Assembly: GCF_014904795.1 (NCBI RefSeq) | Contig: NZ_JACZFS010000045.1 | Coordinates: 1 to 64,000 of the forward strand | DNA length: 64,000 nt | Direction of reading: 5' to 3' | Source of the DNA: Nisaea nitritireducens | GTDB taxonomy: Bacteria; Pseudomonadota; Alphaproteobacteria; Thalassobaculales; Thalassobaculaceae | Shown: positions 26,380-36,972 of the stretch, one piece after another | Position numbering within the stretch: the stretch's first letter is position 1 | Layout: each line of letters begins with the position of its first letter | Notes under the pieces: model-generated | Database searches by the model: none | Told to the model about the DNA's origin: nothing | The model's input: the letters and a program-made list of their open reading frames with translations, nothing else | Made by a program: the position numbers and the translations under genes

Positions 26380-27336
26380 ATGACGATGTCGGATCAGGAA
26401 ATCAAGGCTATGGGATTGCCGCGTTACACAGGCATTCCGACATTCATGCGCACGCCCTACCGGGAGAGTGCGGCGGGCCTCGATATCGCCCTGGTCGGCG
26501 TGCCCTACGATGGCGGCGTGACCAACCGGCCTGGCGCCCGGCACGGACCGCGCGAGGTGCGCAATCAAAGCAGTCTGATGCGCACGATCAATCAGGCGAC
26601 CGGGGTCTGTCCTTACGAGTTGTGCAGCATTGGCGACGTTGGTGATGCGGTGGTCGAGCGGCCTTTCCAGCTTGAAAGCGCCCATGAAGAGATCGAGCGT
26701 TACTACAAGGATCTGGCGGTTACCGGTGCTGTCCCGCTCAGCGTAGGCGGGGATCATTCCATTTCGCTTCCGATCCTGCGGGTTCTGGCCCGGGAGCGAC
26801 CCGTCGGCCTGATCCAGATCGACGCTCATTGCGATACCGGGGACGATTATCTCGGTTCCCGCTTTCACCACGGCTCGCCATTCTCCCGCGCGGTTGAGGA
26901 AGGGCTGCTCGACCCGAAACGCTGCGTGCAGATCGGCATAAGGGGCGGTATCAATTCACGGGACCAGTGGGCCTTCAGTTACGAGCACGGCATGCGCGTG
27001 ATCCAGATACATGAAGCCTACGAGATGGGGCTGGATGCGGTCATTGCCGAGGCGCGCCGGGTGATCGGCGACGGGCCAACCTATTTCACTTTCGATATCG
27101 ACGGCATCGATCCGGCTTACGCGCCCGGCACCGGCACGCCGGAGATCGGCGGTTTCACCGCGCTCGAGGCGCAATTGCTCGTGCGCGGGATGAGCGGAGC
27201 GAACCTGATTGGCGGGGATGTGGTTGAGGTCTCGCCGCCTTTCGATCCGAGCGGCATTACCGCCCTGACAGGTGCCACGATCATGTTCGAGATCCTCTGT
27301 GTCCTCGCCGAGGCCGTCGCGGCACGCAAGAGCTGA
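26380..27336 (+). CDS. speB: Agmatinase / ureohydrolase family
   Basis: A 318-aa binuclear manganese ureohydrolase that splits agmatine into putrescine and urea. Metal-binding blocks: SVGGDHSIS, QIDAHCDTGDDY and FDIDGIDPAYAPGTGTPE. FHHGSPF and RGMSGANLIGGDVVEVSPP are conserved. Several paralogs of this family act on other guanidino compounds, so agmatine is the best but not proven substrate. GGGGGACA lies before the ATG. Confidence 0.88.
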   Translation: MTMSDQEIKAMGLPRYTGIPTFMRTPYRESAAGLDIALVGVPYDGGVTNRPGARHGPREVRNQSSLMRTINQATGVCPYELCSIGDVGDAVVERPFQLESAHEEIERYYKDLAVTGAVPLSVGGDHSISLPILRVLARERPVGLIQIDAHCDTGDDYLGSRFHHGSPFSRAVEEGLLDPKRCVQIGIRGGINSRDQWAFSYEHGMRVIQIHEAYEMGLDAVIAEARRVIGDGPTYFTFDIDGIDPAYAPGTGTPEIGGFTALEAQLLVRGMSGANLIGGDVVEVSPPFDPSGITALTGATIMFEILCVLAEAVAARKS

Positions 27337-27340
27337 TCCG

Positions 27341-28144
27341 ATGCGCGTGCTCCTGCTCGCGACCGTGATTGTCTCACTCTTCCTTATGGTGCCGCCGGTT
27401 GCTGGTGCGTCAGAGCAAGAGGTCCGGCTGGATGTGGCGGAACTTCGTGGCGGGGCCGTCCCGCGTGTCCATGTTGCCGCGTCTCCGCGCACGCGAAGTG
27501 CCGCTTTTTATGCCCGGACGGCGGACGGATTGGTCCAGCCTATCTACTTTAACGGCAGGCTGACGGTGGATGGGGCAGGGCCCGTGCTTCAGATCCCGGC
27601 GGGTGAGGAGAAGCTCATCCGGATTGGCGGCACGCCCGGGCTTTTTGTCGCCGCGCGGTCCGGGCTGCGGCAGGACCGGGAGGCGATGTTCGTTCTGCTG
27701 GCTGAGAGCCTCCCCGCCGTGCTTACAGAAACGAGACCTATCTCCGCGGATGTTTTTTTCCGACAGTTAGCGGCGGTCGCGCGGGGGCATTTGGGTGCGC
27801 TTCACATTCTTCCCTATACGATCGCCGCGGCGGGGCTTGCGCCGGAGGTCTCAAGGCAGGGCGAAGCCGTTGAGTTCGAGATCGCTTTCGACGGATTGGC
27901 TCTGGAAGCGGTCTTCACGGTTGCCGATATCCTTACGGTCGAGGGAGACGGGCCGTTGGCGCCTGTTGTCATCAACCTGCCGGAAGCGGGGGGCGGCATT
28001 GGCTTCAGCTACAGCAGCCCGGCATCCGGGGCTGAGTTCCGTGAGCGTTTGGGAAAGATCGTCGAGGGCGCGGGATTACCCGGAGCCCGGATCGTCGATC
28101 ATGGAGACACCACCCATCTGACTGTCATCTTCCCAAAGCCCTGA
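27341..28144 (+). CDS. Exported protein of unknown function
   Basis: A 267-aa protein that starts four bases after the agmatinase stop. A signal peptide is clear: MRVLLLATVIVSLFLMVPPV with cleavage near AGAS-EQ. The mature part is mostly beta strands and short helices with no motif I know; residues 160-250 (APVVINLPEAGGGIGFSYSS) suggest a sandwich fold. It may be cotranscribed with agmatinase, or belong with the unknown genes after it, which begin 111 AT-rich bases downstream. Confidence 0.6.
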   Translation: MRVLLLATVIVSLFLMVPPVAGASEQEVRLDVAELRGGAVPRVHVAASPRTRSAAFYARTADGLVQPIYFNGRLTVDGAGPVLQIPAGEEKLIRIGGTPGLFVAARSGLRQDREAMFVLLAESLPAVLTETRPISADVFFRQLAAVARGHLGALHILPYTIAAAGLAPEVSRQGEAVEFEIAFDGLALEAVFTVADILTVEGDGPLAPVVINLPEAGGGIGFSYSSPASGAEFRERLGKIVEGAGLPGARIVDHGDTTHLTVIFPKP

Positions 28145-28255
28145 TCCGGTCTGTTCTGTGATGGATAAGATATTGCCGGTAATGGAAAAATCGACAAATA
28201 TAAACACGTAAAAAACGAATAAATACAAACATATTCACCATATTGGGTAGGTTCG

Positions 28256-29923
28256 GTGCCAATTTTGGATTTCGGTGGCAGCGCATCTGGTCTCAGGACC
28301 GAGATCAGCAATGAGCTGGCTTCGACGCTTGCTGCCGTGCTCGATGCCTCTGGCGACGAAGGCGGGCGCTACGACGCGCGGACCCGCCGCAACCTGGTGC
28401 AGACAATCGCCGCCAGGGCTTATGGCAAACCCCTTCTCGAACTCGCCTATCTGATCGCGGCCGCGGACCGGCTTTCCGGCCGTCACGGGTATGTCGGTTT
28501 CTTCTGGGGTGTCCGGGCGGCGACGTCTGGTGCCTACAGGGCCGCTGCTTTCGCGGCAGCGGGGCGGAGTGCCGCGCCCAAGGAGATCGAGGCGGGAGCG
28601 GATGAACTGATCATCAGCTATCCGGGTCCGGTGTTCAGGGTAAGCTATGGGCGCATGCCCTTTCTGGCGGCGCTGCTGGATTTTTGCGTCACCGCGCTCG
28701 GGTTTGCCGAACTGGATGATGAAATATCCGCTTTCCTGTCTGGTCCGAAAGACCGGGAAGACATGCAGTCCTTTGCCAATGGATTGTCCCGGCGGCTCTA
28801 TGACTTCCTGAAAGATCACCTGCCGTCGCAGCAATATGAGCGGAAGTTTAACGCGATGTGCAGCTTCATCGCGGACAGAACGGACCGGCGGGTCAGTGCC
28901 GATGCAATCGATGACAGAACGGTGCTCGCCTTCTGGGAGGAATGCTGTTCCGACCGTCGTTCTGGTGGCGACTTCAAGGGGTTCCGGACGGTTGCGATTA
29001 ACTTTCTGCATCTGAGGGTGGCGCTGAAGACGGCTGCCGACCGGCTTGCCATCGATGCTGCCGCGCCGATTGGATCGTCAAGGGATGCTGGCGAAGTCGA
29101 TCCGGAGGAGATTTGCGGTGCCCTCGAGGTGGTCGAGGGTAGGCGGTCCGTGCTTGCGGAATTGGCCCTGCCACCGGCTGACCGGTTGAAGGCCATCAAC
29201 AAGCGTGAGAGCGCGCGGCTGGAACTGGTGATGGAGGCGGGCGATGCGGCCGCCGTCCTGCCTTTGACCATATTGAGAGCGGAATGTTTCGGCGCGCATC
29301 AGGCCCGGATCGTTCAGGCTGTCCGGAAAAGAAAGGCGACAGAGCCTCATGGGGCGGTTGAGGTCTTGATCGATCAGAAGCCGGTCGAGGATTACGGGGC
29401 TGCAACGGACGACTTCCAGGAGTTGACGGTGCAGATCAGGAAGGTCCGGCTCGCCCTGATGTTTACCCTGTTCCGGAATGCGCGGCCCGAAGCTTTCGAA
29501 ATTGGTTTCGATCTGTTCCCGGAGGTCGCACGGGCATTGCGAAACCGGATCAACGAGCCTGAAGCTGACTTTGCTGACAACGTGGTGCCATTGCGCCCGG
29601 GCGGGGCGATCGGTCGTTTGCTGCAGGGCGCTGTTGAAGGTGATCCGGAGACGATGCCGGAAGCCGGTCTTTTCAAGGCGTCCCGTCTGGCTTTTGCCAA
29701 GGTAAACCGGCGGGGTTTTGAAGAGGAACGGGTGTGCGAGCCCGAGATCATGGAGGCCGCCACGGCATGTGAGCCGTTGTTGCGGGTATGCGGGGAAGAG
29801 CTGCGGGCGTTCCTTGCGGCACTTGAACGTCATTTCAACCTGATCCCCGCAGAGCAGGTGTTCGAAGAGGATTGCCGCCGTTTCCATACCGCACTCGCGG
29901 CGCTTTACCGGGAGACGGCATGA
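28256..29923 (+). CDS. Unrecognised 555-aa cytosolic helical protein
   Basis: No family recognised. The product has no signal peptide or membrane segment, is acidic and mostly helical, and has repeated Leu/Ala-rich helices (for example LLELAYLIAAADRLSG and VRLALMFTLFRNARPEAF). Three Cys near residues 200-225 (FNAMCSF, WEECC) and a few later are spaced without a zinc pattern. It starts with GTG at 28256, six bases after GGTAGG. Upstream is an AT-rich promoter-like stretch. It overlaps the next gene by four bases (ATGA), so both are translated together; an interacting pair is likely. Confidence 0.6.
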   Translation: MPILDFGGSASGLRTEISNELASTLAAVLDASGDEGGRYDARTRRNLVQTIAARAYGKPLLELAYLIAAADRLSGRHGYVGFFWGVRAATSGAYRAAAFAAAGRSAAPKEIEAGADELIISYPGPVFRVSYGRMPFLAALLDFCVTALGFAELDDEISAFLSGPKDREDMQSFANGLSRRLYDFLKDHLPSQQYERKFNAMCSFIADRTDRRVSADAIDDRTVLAFWEECCSDRRSGGDFKGFRTVAINFLHLRVALKTAADRLAIDAAAPIGSSRDAGEVDPEEICGALEVVEGRRSVLAELALPPADRLKAINKRESARLELVMEAGDAAAVLPLTILRAECFGAHQARIVQAVRKRKATEPHGAVEVLIDQKPVEDYGAATDDFQELTVQIRKVRLALMFTLFRNARPEAFEIGFDLFPEVARALRNRINEPEADFADNVVPLRPGGAIGRLLQGAVEGDPETMPEAGLFKASRLAFAKVNRRGFEEERVCEPEIMEAATACEPLLRVCGEELRAFLAALERHFNLIPAEQVFEEDCRRFHTALAALYRETA

Positions 29924-30474
29924 CTGAACCAAAGCTCCCCGGGGACGATGACGGGTTTGCCAAAGCCCTTTTTGTAGCCAGTTCCGCAGACCGGGATCTC
30001 CGTCTCTGGCTTTCAGAGGCGGCGGAGGCGGAAGAAAAACCGGTTCCGTTCGCGGCGTTCGTGCAATGTCTTGCGGACCCCGAAAGCGCTACGGGGCGGC
30101 GCGTCATGGAAATGGCAGCGCGCCGTCCGGACGTCAGGGCTGCCCTCATGACGTTGGCCAGTCGGTTCGCCCTTGGGCATCTCCCTGCAGTTGCTGCCGC
30201 GAGTGATGGCGGCCTGACTGTACGTGAAACGGATGTTTTCCGGATGCGTCTGGAAGCTGCGTATGACGCCGGCGGTTTGGCGTATTTCATCGTGGAACGT
30301 CTGGATGACGGAAGTGACATGCCGCGTCTCGCGATTGGCATTCCCGAAGCGGGTGACCCCGTGATGCGGGCTTTGCCTGAAAGCGTCGATGGCGTGGTTC
30401 AGCTCATGTTGCCGTCCGATGATCCTTTCCTTCACTTGTTTCGCGACCCGGATAGCCGGTTTCTGTTGGCCTGA
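29920..30474 (+). CDS. Unrecognised 184-aa protein, coupled to its neighbours
   Basis: A 184-aa acidic protein. The first half is helical (FAAFVQCLADPESATGRRVM, EMAARRPDVRAALMTLASRF); the second half has strands (GGLAYFIVERLDDGSD, MPRLAIGIPEAGD). No known motif. ATG at 29920 overlaps the previous stop (ATGA), and its own TGA shares a base with the next ATG. This tight coupling on both sides argues for fixed stoichiometry with the 555-aa and 370-aa products. Confidence 0.6.
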   Translation: MTEPKLPGDDDGFAKALFVASSADRDLRLWLSEAAEAEEKPVPFAAFVQCLADPESATGRRVMEMAARRPDVRAALMTLASRFALGHLPAVAAASDGGLTVRETDVFRMRLEAAYDAGGLAYFIVERLDDGSDMPRLAIGIPEAGDPVMRALPESVDGVVQLMLPSDDPFLHLFRDPDSRFLLA

Positions 30475-31586
30475 TGGCGACGATGCCGCTGATCCGGGTG
30501 CTGATCGCAACAACGCGCGGGCCGGTAGAGGTCCAGAACATCGCGCGTGAAAACCCGGCGGTCCGCTCCGTCATCTGCGTCGGAGGGGCATTCACGGCCT
30601 TGCCGGTCAGCCCAGCCTACGATGCGTTCGTGCGCGAGCCGACAGGTGTTGTGGAGCGCATGACGGGGCATCCAGTTTACCGTACCGATGTTGCCGCACC
30701 GATAGAGGCGGGAGAGAGCTGGCAGCTGGGAATGTTCCTGGCTCATGCCTTCCAGCTTTCCGGTGTATTGGCGAAGCCGGGGGACACCGCGGAACAAACG
30801 ATCCTGGTGACGGGAGGGCTGGACCGGGATCTGAATGTAACCCCGGTCTCGCATGTCGCTGAAAAACTGGCCCGTGCCCGTGCTCCGGATCGGGGCGCGT
30901 GCATGTTCCTGTACCCGCGTGGAGCACCCCCCGTCGCGGATGAGGATGGCTGGAAGTCTCTGCCGGTTGAGGACGCGCGGGAAGCGCTGGAGATCTGCCT
31001 CGGACAGCAGGCGGCAGAGCGTCTCTTGCCGCAGCAGACTCCGTCTTTATGGAAGAAAGTAATATCAACGCGCGGCCGTTTAACGGTGCCCGTCTTGGTG
31101 GGGGCAGGGTTTCTCGTTCTGTTTCTTGCCGCATTCGCGGGCTTTGTTCAGTGGTCCTCTTGGACAGATAGCAGAACTCAAAGCTCCAAGGGGAACGCAA
31201 CCGGTTTAATCAGTCTTTCTATTGCACCCCGGGACCCCGAGAGCGGTGAATGCGGTAATGCGGTTCCCATCCCGGCTGATCTTAAAGTCTTCAAGGGGCC
31301 GGTTTGCTTTGGCCGGATGAGTGTTGCAGAGAGAGGCGAATACCGTATTCAGATGACTATTGACGGTGCTTTCTCCAGCTATGTCGATCAGAGTCGCTAC
31401 AGACGTGAGCTTGAGCGGGCGACTGACGGCGGTGATCTCTTGGTTCTGCAGATAGATTTCCCCTATTGGGTGAGGGAGCCCGTCCGCCTCGAAGCGGAGG
31501 CTGATCTTTTGGCGATGGACGGGATGCCTGTTCGTTCGGCAAGACGAAGCCTAGAGGTGATACCCCGCGGTGGCGCGAATTTTTGA
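30474..31586 (+). CDS. Unrecognised single-pass membrane protein with Lon-like N-terminal segment
   Basis: A 370-aa protein. Residues 1-195 are cytosolic; a membrane segment (about 205-226, VPVLVGAGFLVLFLAAFAGF) follows, then about 145 residues outside. The cytosolic part has weak likeness to the S16 Lon protease domain: GESWQLGMFLAHAF where Lon has its Ser loop, and ILVTGGLDRDLNVTPVSHVA where Lon has its TGE...GG..EK segment, with the catalytic Lys position apparently Ala. That is my reading, not an established match. Residue pair Cys (SGECGNAV, GPVCFG) in the outer part could form a disulfide. Last of three coupled genes. Confidence 0.6.
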   Translation: MATMPLIRVLIATTRGPVEVQNIARENPAVRSVICVGGAFTALPVSPAYDAFVREPTGVVERMTGHPVYRTDVAAPIEAGESWQLGMFLAHAFQLSGVLAKPGDTAEQTILVTGGLDRDLNVTPVSHVAEKLARARAPDRGACMFLYPRGAPPVADEDGWKSLPVEDAREALEICLGQQAAERLLPQQTPSLWKKVISTRGRLTVPVLVGAGFLVLFLAAFAGFVQWSSWTDSRTQSSKGNATGLISLSIAPRDPESGECGNAVPIPADLKVFKGPVCFGRMSVAERGEYRIQMTIDGAFSSYVDQSRYRRELERATDGGDLLVLQIDFPYWVREPVRLEAEADLLAMDGMPVRSARRSLEVIPRGGANF

Positions 31587-31897
31587 ACAAATGCAGTGTA
31601 AAGTGATGTGGCGCGACAGTCCCTGTCGGTCATTTTACCGTGATGCATCTTGTGCCTTGAAGCTCCACACTCGGATCACTCTCAGCCTCACCTCTTTGAT
31701 GTTTCGAAAAAGCGAAAGGATCAGTATATTTGCTTCGGATGTTGGCTTGGAAATGAGTTTTCAAGGCGAGTATTTCCCGCCGCTATTTCAGCCGAAATTC
31801 CAAACTGTGTATGGCTTGTGAATAATATTAATCTTTTCCAATTTAAACCGATATCCTGAATTGACTTTTAAGTCTGAATGTCAAGAGGCGAGTAACC
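31587..31897. other. AT-rich intergenic stretch without a convincing gene
   Basis: This stretch of 311 bases is clearly richer in A and T than its surroundings. Short open frames exist but lack ribosome sites and family likeness. Near its end TTGAC (31861-31865) and GTCAA (31880-31884) form an inverted pair just before the ribosome site GAGGCGAG of the next gene. It probably holds the promoter of the DUF1194 gene. Confidence 0.5.
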
Positions 31898-32848
31898 ATG
31901 GGGCGAGCGGGATCTCTCATATATAAAGCTTCTATCGCTCCCGAGCGGCCAAAAAAGTTATCCACAGGTAAGTTTCGGTTTTTTTCAAATAAGTTAAGTC
32001 TTCATGTCCGTTTTATGCGCGGCTGTCTGCCGATCGCTTTGGGGCTGCTCTGGGTAGTATCGTATGTGCCTTATGGTATTGCCCAGCCGGTAGATCTCGA
32101 GTTGGTTTTTGCCGCCGACGGTTCCGGTTCGATTGACGATGATGAACTTCTCCTGCAACGGCAGGGCTATGCCGATGCATTATTGGATTCGCGTGTTCTA
32201 GAGGCCGTGACATCTGGCCGCTGGGGCAAGATCGTTGTCAGCTACATCGAATGGGGTGATGAAGCGTCCCAGCACACGATTGTCGATTGGCGAGAGATTG
32301 CGGGACCGAAAGATGCTCGCGCATTTGGTGAGGCTCTGCTTTCCGCGCCAAGAGCCGCCTGGGGGTACAATTCGATCAGCGAGGCGATCGCCTATTCCAC
32401 GGACAAGATTCTGACGAATACCTATGAGGGCGTGCGGATGGTCATCGATGTTTCCGGTGATGGCCCACAGATTGGCGGCCGGCCGATTGACTGGGCCCGG
32501 GATCGGGCGGTGGATGCGGGTATCACCATCAATGCTTTGGTTGTAAAGAGTCGTGGCGGTGGGCATCGGGGGCCGGGAAACATTCCGCTGGAAATGCATT
32601 ACCGGCTGGACGTGATTGGCGGGCTCGGTGCCTTCGCTATGGTGGCGGACGAAGAGACGCCGTTCGCAGACGTCCTGCTTGCCAAGATTATCCGCGAGAT
32701 TGCCGATGCTCGTCCGACGGGACACGGCCGAGACGTTACCGGGATTGGCATTACGGATCCTGCGATCCAATATGCAGAAAACGCGATCACCTGTGGGACG
32801 GAGACTTATGAGCGAACCGGCACTTACCCTGGATGCAAGCGGCCTTAA
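31898..32848 (+). CDS. DUF1194 (von Willebrand A-like) exported protein
   Basis: A 316-aa protein of the DUF1194 family. After a signal segment ending near PYGIAQP the vWA-like domain starts with LELVFAADGSGSIDDDEL, a MIDAS-type DxSxS variant (AADGSGS). VVSYIEWGD, YNSISEAIAYS and VIDVSGDGPQIGGRP are the family blocks. Two starts: ATG 31898 with a good ribosome site (AGAGG) but a long basic leader, or ATG 32015 (MRGCLPIALGLLWVV) giving a normal signal peptide but no ribosome site. It may act with the preceding membrane protein. The tusA start lies inside its last 41 bases. Confidence 0.85.
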   Translation: MGRAGSLIYKASIAPERPKKLSTGKFRFFSNKLSLHVRFMRGCLPIALGLLWVVSYVPYGIAQPVDLELVFAADGSGSIDDDELLLQRQGYADALLDSRVLEAVTSGRWGKIVVSYIEWGDEASQHTIVDWREIAGPKDARAFGEALLSAPRAAWGYNSISEAIAYSTDKILTNTYEGVRMVIDVSGDGPQIGGRPIDWARDRAVDAGITINALVVKSRGGGHRGPGNIPLEMHYRLDVIGGLGAFAMVADEETPFADVLLAKIIREIADARPTGHGRDVTGIGITDPAIQYAENAITCGTETYERTGTYPGCKRP

Positions 32849-33041
32849 ATGCCCGCTGCCGGTGTTGAAAACCCGTAAGGCCATCAAGGGCCTTGAGGCG
32901 GGCCAATTGATCTCCGTGCAGTCGACGGACCCGGCCTCGCCGCTGGATTTCAAACATTTCTGTAACAGCGGCGGTCATGAGCTTGTCAGCGAAGCTGAGG
33001 CGGAGGGCACTTTCACCTTTGTCATCCGCAAGGGCGCCTGA
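32808..33041 (+). CDS. tusA: TusA/SirA-family sulfurtransferase
   Basis: A 77-aa protein with the TusA fold. The active cysteine is in LKCPLPVLKTRKAI (about Cys15). It relays sulfur for tRNA thiolation or cofactor synthesis in relatives. ATG at 32808 has GGACGGAG in front and overlaps the end of the DUF1194 gene by 41 bases in another frame, an unusually long overlap. Coupling of tusA to the DUF1194 gene may only reflect compactness. Confidence 0.9.
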   Translation: MSEPALTLDASGLKCPLPVLKTRKAIKGLEAGQLISVQSTDPASPLDFKHFCNSGGHELVSEAEAEGTFTFVIRKGA

Positions 33042-33072
33042 ACAGGCGCCCTTGTCGGCGATAGAGGCTCCG

Positions 33073-34861
<1,789 letters not shown>

Positions 34862-34882
34862 ATTAAATAAAAGGGAGTGCTG

Positions 34883-36433
34883 GTGGTGGCTGAAGCAGGC
34901 GGAGCGCAGGACGCGCAGAGACTGACGGTCCGATTGAACCCGGCGGACAATGTCGTTACCTCGCGGTCCGAGATTGGCGCCAACGTCAAGATCCCGGAGG
35001 AGATGGTGGCAACGCTCGCGCCAATTCCGCAGGGACACAAGATTGCGACGCGCCGTATCGGTGTCGGCGAGCCAGTGAAAAAATATAATCAGGTCATCGG
35101 CTTCGCGACCGAGGATATCCGGCCCGGCGCCCATGTTCATACTCATAATGTCGCCATGCAGGACTTCGAGCGCGACTACGCCTTTTGCATGGACAGGACC
35201 GAGACGGATTTTATACCGGAGGCGGAGCGCGCGACCTTCCAGGGGTTCCGGCGGAAGAACGGTAAGGTCGGGACGCGGAACTACATCGGTGTGCTGACGA
35301 GCGTGAACTGTTCGGCTTCAGCGGCGAAGTATATTGCCGAGGCGGTGACGCCGGAGCTGCTGCAGAAATATCCGAATGTTGATGGTGTTGTGGCGCTCAG
35401 TCACGCAACGGGCTGCGGCATGGCCGATACGGGCGAGGGGTACGAGAACCTGCAGCGCACGCTCTGGGGCTTTGCCGGACATCCGAACTTTGCCGGGATC
35501 ATTCTTGTCGGCCTTGGTTGCGAGGTGAACCAGATCGACTTCCTGCTGGAAGCTCATCAGCTTGAGCGGGGTCCGCGCCTGCGAACCATGACGCTGCAGG
35601 AGACAGGCGGCACCCGGAAGACCATTGAAAAGGGCCTGGCCCTTATCGAGGAAATGCTGCCGCTGGCCAACCAGAGCCGACGCGAGACATGCCCCGCTTC
35701 GGAGCTGACACTGGCCCTGCAATGCGGCGGCTCGGATGCGTATTCAGGCATGACCGCGAACCCGTCTCTCGGTTATGCGGCGGACCTGCTTGTCCGCCAT
35801 GGCGGCACCGCCGTGCTGGCCGAGACGCCCGAGATTTACGGGGCGGAACATCTGCTGACCCGTCGGGCCGTGAGCAAGGAAGTGGGCGAGAAGCTGATCG
35901 AGCGCATCAAGTGGTGGGAAGCCTATTGCGCCCGCAACGGCGGCGAGATGAACAACAATCCGTCCCCCGGTAACAAGGCGGGCGGTCTCACCACCATTCT
36001 CGAAAAATCGCTCGGCGCAACGGCCAAGGGCGGTACCACGAACCTCACTGGCGTCTACAAGTACGGTGAGCGGATCGACACCAAGGGCTTTGTCTTTATG
36101 GATAGCCCCGGCTTCGATCCCTGCTCGATCACTGGTCAGGTGGCGAGCGGCAGTAATGTGGTCGCCTTTACCACCGGGCGCGGCTCCTGTTATGGCTGCA
36201 AACCGGCGCCTTCGATGAAGCTGGCGACAAATACGCCGATGTATCGTCGCATGGTCGAGGATATGGACATCAATTGCGGGGCCGTGCTGGACGAGGGCAT
36301 GACGATCGAGCAAATGGGCGAGGAGATCTTCCAGCAGGTGCTGGCCGTCGCCTCCGGCGAGAAGACCAAGAGCGAGAAACTTGGCATTGGCGATCATGAG
36401 TTTATCCCCTGGCAGGTCGGGGCGGTCATGTAG
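34883..36433 (+). CDS. UxaA-family altronate/galactarate-type dehydratase
   Basis: A 516-aa sugar-acid dehydratase. The N-terminal SAF domain (about 12-90) has IPQGHKIATRRIGVGEPVKK, and the UxaA core follows with GTRNYIGVLTSVNCSASAAK, SHATGCG, GCEVNQ, LQCGGSDAYSGMTANPSLG, NPSPGNKAGGLTT and FTTGRGSCYGCKPAP. The Cys residues presumably bind iron. Family members dehydrate altronate, galactarate or L-fuconate-like acids. Start codon: GTG at 34883 or 34886, both shortly after AAGGGAG. The adjoining BDH2-like dehydrogenase suggests the product is oxidised next. Confidence 0.9.
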   Translation: MVAEAGGAQDAQRLTVRLNPADNVVTSRSEIGANVKIPEEMVATLAPIPQGHKIATRRIGVGEPVKKYNQVIGFATEDIRPGAHVHTHNVAMQDFERDYAFCMDRTETDFIPEAERATFQGFRRKNGKVGTRNYIGVLTSVNCSASAAKYIAEAVTPELLQKYPNVDGVVALSHATGCGMADTGEGYENLQRTLWGFAGHPNFAGIILVGLGCEVNQIDFLLEAHQLERGPRLRTMTLQETGGTRKTIEKGLALIEEMLPLANQSRRETCPASELTLALQCGGSDAYSGMTANPSLGYAADLLVRHGGTAVLAETPEIYGAEHLLTRRAVSKEVGEKLIERIKWWEAYCARNGGEMNNNPSPGNKAGGLTTILEKSLGATAKGGTTNLTGVYKYGERIDTKGFVFMDSPGFDPCSITGQVASGSNVVAFTTGRGSCYGCKPAPSMKLATNTPMYRRMVEDMDINCGAVLDEGMTIEQMGEEIFQQVLAVASGEKTKSEKLGIGDHEFIPWQVGAVM

Positions 36434-36466
36434 TGATCGCCGGAGCGATCGTGATGGGTGATCCAG

Positions 36467-36958
36467 ATGGGCGATGATTTCGCCGACAGTTATCTCGGCC
36501 AGCTTCGGAAGCTGATCGGCAGCCGCATGGTGCTGATGCCGGGTGCGCGCTGCGTCATTCTAGATGATCAGGATCGTGTGCTTCTGCAGCTCCGGGGTGA
36601 TTTCCATGTCTGGGGATTGCCTGCCGGGTTCTCCGAGCCTGGCGAGAGCGTGCTGCAGACGCTTGTCCGGGAGGTGCGGGAGGAAACCGGTCTGAACGTG
36701 CTCGATCCCACGCCATGGGGCCACGCTTCCTCACCGGAGGAAGCCACGCTGGTCTATCCCAATGGCGATACGATCCAGGGTTTCGGTGTGGATTTCGTGG
36801 TCCGTGAGTGGAGTGGGGAGCTTACGATCGACGGGACCGAGACCCTGGCGCTGGACTGGTTTCCGCTGGACGATCTGCCGGAGATGATCCATGCCCATAA
36901 AAGTGCGCTCGGTCATTTCGCCCGGTATCGGGAAACCGGCACGTTCCAGCTCTTCTGA
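36467..36958 (+). CDS. Nudix hydrolase
   Basis: A 163-aa protein. The Nudix box is complete: GFSEPGESVLQTLVREVREE followed by TGL, matching GX5EX7REUXEEXGU. It should hydrolyse a nucleoside diphosphate linked to another group. Upstream DRVLLQLRGDFHVWGLPAG is typical of the ADP-ribose/NTP branch. ATG at 36467 has GGGTGA before it; an in-frame GTG at 36458 is possible. It follows the UxaA gene by 33 bases and precedes the amidohydrolase by 14, so probably one transcript, but no metabolic link is evident. Confidence 0.92.
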   Translation: MGDDFADSYLGQLRKLIGSRMVLMPGARCVILDDQDRVLLQLRGDFHVWGLPAGFSEPGESVLQTLVREVREETGLNVLDPTPWGHASSPEEATLVYPNGDTIQGFGVDFVVREWSGELTIDGTETLALDWFPLDDLPEMIHAHKSALGHFARYRETGTFQLF

Positions 36959-36972
36959 CCACCGGAAACAGC

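Noticed and set aside
31570-31859. Two small open frames in the AT-rich gap after the 370-aa gene
   Set aside because: They overlap each other, have no ribosome sites and no protein-like pattern.
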